A stretch of DNA of 9,493 bases from Sphingobacteriales bacterium (GTDB lineage Bacteria > Bacteroidota > Bacteroidia > Chitinophagales > Chitinophagaceae). The position numbers and the translations under genes are program-made. Shown piece by piece: positions 6,035 through 9,493 of the stretch. The notes beneath the pieces are model-generated. The model made no database searches. It was not told where the DNA came from and worked only from the letters and a program-made list of their open reading frames with translations. The stretch is from the NCBI GenBank assembly GCA_024640385.1, contig JAHEFC010000100.1:1-9493 (forward strand). The letters run 5' to 3'. Each line of letters opens with the position of its first letter. Position 1 is the first letter of the stretch.

Positions 6035-7885
6035 TAATGTTTCCCTCATGTGCTGGCTGTCCCAGGCATGGTCGTTGTCGTTAGGACTGAATACCAGGTC
6101 GTTCTTCAACAGCTCCTCCTGGTGTTCGATCTCTTCGCGGACGGAGGCAATATATTTTTTGAGGTCGTGACGTTGTTTGGACAATTTGACCAGGGCAGCC
6201 TCGTCGAATTTCAAAAAGTTCTGTCCTGCACGAAACGCTGTATATCCCCGCATACCCAAAGACCTTAAAACATCAACCCCCAGCCTGACCGAGGTATCAA
6301 TATGTTCACGGTATACATCTTTCACACCCAGCTCAAACAGATCGTAAGCATCATACCTGTGCCTGGTGCGGATCATCAGTTTCAGGTGCGGGAAATGCTT
6401 TTTCAGGGTTTCAACAAGTGCTTCGTTGGTGGCCGGATCGTCTATCGCGGAGACAAAGATCTCGGCTTCATCAGCACCTGCAGATTCAAGCAGATCGAAT
6501 CTGGTAGCGTCGCCATAAAATACCTTGAATCCCATCTTCCTCAACAGATCTACCCGGTCCGGATCATTGTCAAGAATGGTGGCATCGACACCATTGGCAC
6601 GGAGAAATCTTCCAATGGTACTGCCGAAATGTGAGAAGCCAGCAATGATCACTTTGTTTCTTTCGTCTACTTTATCCGCTTGCTGTTCAGTGTTCTTTAC
6701 CAGGTCCATTCGCGGTAAGATGATCCTCTCATTGATCAGCAGCAACACGGGTGTAACGGTCATGCTCAGTGCCGTGACGGCCATCATAAAATCACCATCT
6801 TTCTTATTTAGGATATTTTGGGCACTCATGTAGGCAAAGAGCACAAATGCAAATTCACCCACTTGTGACAGGCTGAATGAGAATAAGATATTCTCGTGCT
6901 TTTTCAATCTGAAGATCTTCCCGATCAAAGCCAGTACCAACAGCTTCACCAAAACAGTGCCTATCACCGCGCTAAATATGATCAATGGTTTTTCGCCGAT
7001 CATTTGGAAATCGATGGATGCACCTACGGCGATGAAGAAAAGTCCAAGCAGCAATCCTTTGAATGGTTCCAGGTCTGATTCCAGTTCGTGCTTGAATTCG
7101 CTGTTGGCGAGCACAACACCAGCAAGGAAGGTGCCAAGGGCAGGACTTAACCCTACCAATTGCATCAGGTAGGCAATGGCAAATACGATAAGCAGTGATG
7201 ATGCTGAGAAGAGTTCACGCAGTTTTGTTTTGGCCACCAATCGCAATAATGGAACGATCACATACCTGCCTGCCACGATCACGATCACGATGGCTGAGAA
7301 AGTGGCTATGGCTTTCAGCCAGGCAGGGAAATTATCCATGAAGGAATGGGAGCCTTCTGCGACAACTGTTGTTGTGACCAGCAAGGGAAGTATGGCCAGT
7401 ATGGGGATGATGGAAAGGTCCTGGTATAACAAGACTGCAAAAGAAGCTTTGCCTGCAACAGATTGAAGCTGTCCTTTTTCTTTGAGAGACTGAAGTACGA
7501 TGGCGGTGGACGACATGGCCAATGCCAGGCTTATCGCCACTGCGGCCTGCCATTTGAATCCAAGGGCCATGGTGATCGAGAAAAATATAACAGATGTGAG
7601 TAACAGTTGGAGGGTGCCCATGCCCATGATGGATTTACGCAGGGTCCATAGTTTTGCAGGATCGAGCTCCAGCCCTACGAGGAATAACATCATCACCACT
7701 CCAAATTCTGCGAAGTGCATAATGTCTTCTCCTTCTTCACCAATAAATCCTAATACAAATGGGCCTATGATGATACCTGCAAGCAGATAACCCAGCACAG
7801 AGCCCATGCCTAGTTTTTTTGCAATGGGAACACAGAGCACTGCGGCGGACAGATAGATCACTGCATATAAAAGGAATCCACCCAT
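6023..7885 (-). CDS. kefC: KefC/KefB-type K+/H+ antiporter (CPA2) with RCK domain
   Basis: This inner-membrane monovalent cation:proton antiporter effluxes K+ in exchange for H+, acidifying the cytosol during electrophile stress. It is 620 residues, the same length as I recall for E. coli KefC. The membrane domain (about 1-390) includes SSTAIVLQS (125-133), YQD with Asp156, the transport-site aspartate, and ALGTFLAGVVLA (249-260). The cytosolic regulatory loop HELESDLEPFKG (266-277) is nearly identical to the Kef loop that holds the gate shut. A Rossmann RCK/KTN domain follows (about 410-530), with the nucleotide loop GFSHFG (416-421), Asp439 at the end of strand 2, then VFYGDAT and IDDPATN. 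The C-terminal tail (about 560-620) looks helical. It starts four bases after the oxidoreductase stop, forming a kefFC-like pair. kefC and kefB cannot be told apart by eye; whether gating uses glutathione or another thiol is unknown. Confidence 0.93.
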   Translation of the reverse strand: MGGFLLYAVIYLSAAVLCVPIAKKLGMGSVLGYLLAGIIIGPFVLGFIGEEGEDIMHFAEFGVVMMLFLVGLELDPAKLWTLRKSIMGMGTLQLLLTSVIFFSITMALGFKWQAAVAISLALAMSSTAIVLQSLKEKGQLQSVAGKASFAVLLYQDLSIIPILAILPLLVTTTVVAEGSHSFMDNFPAWLKAIATFSAIVIVIVAGRYVIVPLLRLVAKTKLRELFSASSLLIVFAIAYLMQLVGLSPALGTFLAGVVLANSEFKHELESDLEPFKGLLLGLFFIAVGASIDFQMIGEKPLIIFSAVIGTVLVKLLVLALIGKIFRLKKHENILFSFSLSQVGEFAFVLFAYMSAQNILNKKDGDFMMAVTALSMTVTPVLLLINERIILPRMDLVKNTEQQADKVDERNKVIIAGFSHFGSTIGRFLRANGVDATILDNDPDRVDLLRKMGFKVFYGDATRFDLLESAGADEAEIFVSAIDDPATNEALVETLKKHFPHLKLMIRTRHRYDAYDLFELGVKDVYREHIDTSVRLGVDVLRSLGMRGYTAFRAGQNFLKFDEAALVKLSKQRHDLKKYIASVREEIEHQEELLKNDLVFSPNDNDHAWDSQHMRETLKGG

Positions 7886-7889
7886 GTCA

Positions 7890-8486
7890 TTAATTTATGT
7901 GTTCGAGTATATCGTTAAGGAATTCGGCTTTTGTTGCTGCTTCAATATCCAGTCGGTCCTGTGTTAAGAGGTGCAGCAGTTTTTCATATTGGTCTGCCAG
8001 TTGGGTAAGTTTTTCTGCAGTGAGTTTATGGGTACCCTGCACGGCGAATGGAGCCAGGTAGACCATTTTACAGAGATTGGCCGTTTGATCAAAAGGGTAA
8101 AGGTATTGTCGAACGGTGAAGCGGTTATGTCCTGTTGGTTTGTACGCCTCAGTTGATCCCCCGGTGGTGACAGCATTAAATATGATCTTGCCTTTCAGCG
8201 CTGTACCGCCTGGTCCATAGGCCCATCCCAGTTCAAGTACCAGGTCGATCCATTGTTTGAGCAGGGGAGGGCATGAATACCAGAAAAAAGGATGATGCCA
8301 GATGATCACATCGTGCTCCAGCAATAATTTTTTCTCCCGCTCAACGTCGATATTGAAATCAGGATATTCTTCGTAGAGGTCGTTAAATGTGAGGTTGGGA
8401 GATGGTTTGATGCGGGCCAGCAGGGCCTTATTGCTTCTTGATTTTTCCAGCCGGGGATGAGCGAATAGTATTAGTGTTTTGGCCAT
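7890..8486 (-). CDS. kefF: KefF/KefG-like flavodoxin-fold NAD(P)H oxidoreductase, ancillary Kef subunit
   Basis: This is a soluble FMN-binding quinone-reductase-type protein (Flavodoxin_2 fold) that in the Kef systems binds the antiporter and is needed for full activity. Diagnostic segments are ILFAHPRLEKSRSN (residues 6-19, FMN phosphate loop), EEYPDFNID, HHPFFWYSCPPLLKQWID, GWAYGPGGTALKGK and VTTGG (FMN ring contact). All have close counterparts in E. coli KefF and KefG. It is 198 residues, about 15-20 longer than those, the excess being a C-terminal helix. It lies immediately upstream of the antiporter on the same strand (gap of four bases), matching the known gene order. The ATG at 8486 follows the repeat-filled spacer; no Shine-Dalgarno or TAnnTTTG promoter was found there. 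KefG is an equally possible name; the class is certain. Confidence 0.92.
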   Translation of the reverse strand: MAKTLILFAHPRLEKSRSNKALLARIKPSPNLTFNDLYEEYPDFNIDVEREKKLLLEHDVIIWHHPFFWYSCPPLLKQWIDLVLELGWAYGPGGTALKGKIIFNAVTTGGSTEAYKPTGHNRFTVRQYLYPFDQTANLCKMVYLAPFAVQGTHKLTAEKLTQLADQYEKLLHLLTQDRLDIEAATKAEFLNDILEHIN

Positions 8487-8496
8487 ATGAACTTTG

Positions 8497-8600
8497 TCAG
8501 AGAGTCAGAGAGCCAGAGAGGCAGAGAGACAAAAACAGAGAGACAGAATTCAATGGCATTGCCTCTTTGCCTCTCAGACTCTCTGACTCTCTGACTCTCT
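8497..8600. repeat. 8-bp-period inverted repeat (TCAGAGAG / CTCTCTGA) in the spacer before kefF
   Basis: Tandem octamers TCAGAGAG, TCAGAGAG, CCAGAGAG and GCAGAGAG (8497-8528) face inverted octamers CTCTCTGA, CTCTCTGA and CTCTCT (8579-8600). Arms 8499-8520 and 8579-8600 match at 21 of 22 bases; the ~58-base interior has further partial pairing (GCAGAGAG against CTCTTTGC). It fills the 118-base spacer between the CBS-domain gene and kefF and begins four bases after the stop codon of the former. As RNA it could form a long hairpin separating the two genes' transcripts, but there is no clear T-run. Confidence 0.85.
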
Positions 8601-8604
8601 AATT

Positions 8605-9493
8605 TCATTCTTCCATCTCTTCCCTTATATCTTCCGAGATCTTAACCAGCACTTTATCGATCCTATGACCGTCCATATCCACGATCTCGAAATGGAAACC
8701 ACGCCACTCCATGGTGTCGCCGGTATGCGGGATCCGTTCCAGTTCATGCAAGATGAATCCGGCCAGGGTGTCAAATTCCTGTTCGCCTTCATTCATCCAT
8801 TCCGTTTTTTCAAACTTGCTCAAAAAATCATAGAACGGGATCTGGGCATCTACGAGGAAGGTGCCGTCTTCGCGCCTTACCACTTCATAGTCTTCAATAT
8901 CCTGCTGTGGTATATCTCCTACGATCGCTTCCAGGATATCGTTCAGCGTGATCATCCCTAAAAGCGTTCCGTATTCATCCACAATGAAGCAGCTGTGTAT
9001 CTGTGTCTGTTTGAATTTCTCCAGGAGCTGGTAAGGGCTGTTGTTTTCAGGTACAAACAGAGCGGGCTTCATGGTGTCTATGAACCTTACATCATCTGGT
9101 GTCACGTACAGGTCCTTGATATTTACAATGCCTTTGATATTATCTATCGAGCCATCACAGATCGGGTAAACCGAGTGTGGTTCCTGTAATATTTTTTCCC
9201 GGATGCTGTTTTCATTATCATTCAGGTCGAACCAGATAATGTCAGACCTGTGCGTCATGAGTGAAGTGATATTCCTGTCGCCCAGGTGAAATACCCGTTC
9301 TATGATCTCCTGTTCCTGCGCTTCGATGGCGCCGGTTTCCGTGCCCTCGCTGATGATGGCTTTGATCTCATCTTCAGTTACCATATTATCCCTGGCGCTC
9401 ATGTTGAAAAGTTTCACGATCATATTGGTGGTAAAGGTGAGCAACCATACAAATGGGAAAGTGATCTTGCTGATGATACGCATGGGCGCGGCT
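8605..9493 (-). CDS. CNNM/CorC-type hemolysin-family protein with CBS pair (N-terminus outside window)
   Basis: This is the C-terminal ~296 residues of an integral membrane protein of the CNNM/DUF21 (TlyC/CorC) family, linked to Mg2+/Co2+ or other ion export. The frame is open through the right edge (Ala-Ala-Pro before the Met at 9481-9483), so that Met is internal; family members of ~430 residues would need about 130-150 more residues, the DUF21 membrane domain. Visible in order are the last hydrophobic segment (ISKITFPFVWLLTFTTNMIV), an acidic connecting helix with TEDEIKAIISEGTETG, CBS1 (about 67-125 from the visible Met, RNITSLMTHRSD), CBS2 (about 130-190, with FIVDEYGTLLGMITLNDILEAIVGDI), and a CorC_HlyC C-terminal domain (DGTFLVDAQIPFYDF through GHRIDKVLVKI) ending in an acidic tail. 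It is the upstream gene in the minus-strand block, with a 118-base spacer before kefF. Its ion specificity is unknown. Confidence 0.92.
   Translation of the reverse strand, partial: AAPMRIISKITFPFVWLLTFTTNMIVKLFNMSARDNMVTEDEIKAIISEGTETGAIEAQEQEIIERVFHLGDRNITSLMTHRSDIIWFDLNDNENSIREKILQEPHSVYPICDGSIDNIKGIVNIKDLYVTPDDVRFIDTMKPALFVPENNSPYQLLEKFKQTQIHSCFIVDEYGTLLGMITLNDILEAIVGDIPQQDIEDYEVVRREDGTFLVDAQIPFYDFLSKFEKTEWMNEGEQEFDTLAGFILHELERIPHTGDTMEWRGFHFEIVDMDGHRIDKVLVKISEDIREEMEE

Noticed and set aside
7176..7466. Plus-strand open frames opposite the antiporter gene (also at 6302-6634, 6525-6833 and 7500-7790)
   Set aside because: They are shadows of kefC, with no family motif or start signal; the minus-strand frame has motif-level agreement along its whole length.

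Overview
The window looks like chromosomal DNA of a Bacteroidota bacterium, probably a Chitinophagaceae-type organism. This rests on the protein flavours (a bacteroidete-style gamma-glutamyltransferase homologue, a GT39 membrane protein, a subfamily-2 PyrF), on A-rich start regions without clear Shine-Dalgarno sites, and on low-complexity spacers. It is an inference from reading, not from a search. There is no rRNA, tRNA, CRISPR array, transposase or phage gene. Gene density is high; the longest spacers are about 150 and 118 bases, and both are filled by inverted low-complexity repeats.

Left block, plus strand (1-5873): the C-terminal part of an SDR oxidoreductase, then kynureninase (kynU), orotidine-5'-phosphate decarboxylase (pyrF), a polytopic GT39-type glycosyltransferase and a secreted gamma-glutamyltransferase homologue. 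kynU/pyrF overlap by 4 bases (ATGA) and pyrF/GT39 by about 23 bases, so these three are probably translationally coupled even though their functions (tryptophan catabolism, pyrimidine synthesis, envelope glycosylation) are unrelated. The SDR may belong to the kynurenine pathway.

Right block, minus strand (9493-6023): the C-terminal two thirds of a CNNM/CorC-type CBS-domain membrane protein, then a KefF/KefG-like flavodoxin-fold oxidoreductase four bases ahead of a KefC/KefB-type K+/H+ antiporter. The last two form a classical ligand-gated potassium efflux system used against electrophile stress. This block converges with the left block at about position 5900-6020.

The most striking feature is a 42-bp near-perfect palindrome inside kynU (482-523). 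It sits exactly on codon boundaries and adds 14 residues ahead of the conserved N-terminal block without breaking the frame. Read on either strand it encodes practically the same peptide, the expected behaviour of a protein-tolerated palindromic mobile element similar in concept to Rickettsia palindromic elements. Other notable points are a GGT homologue that keeps the nucleophile but has lost the residues that hold the gamma-glutamyl group, an SDR whose YxxxK catalytic motif reads SxxxR, and four spacers that each carry their own short-period repeat starting at or near a stop codon.
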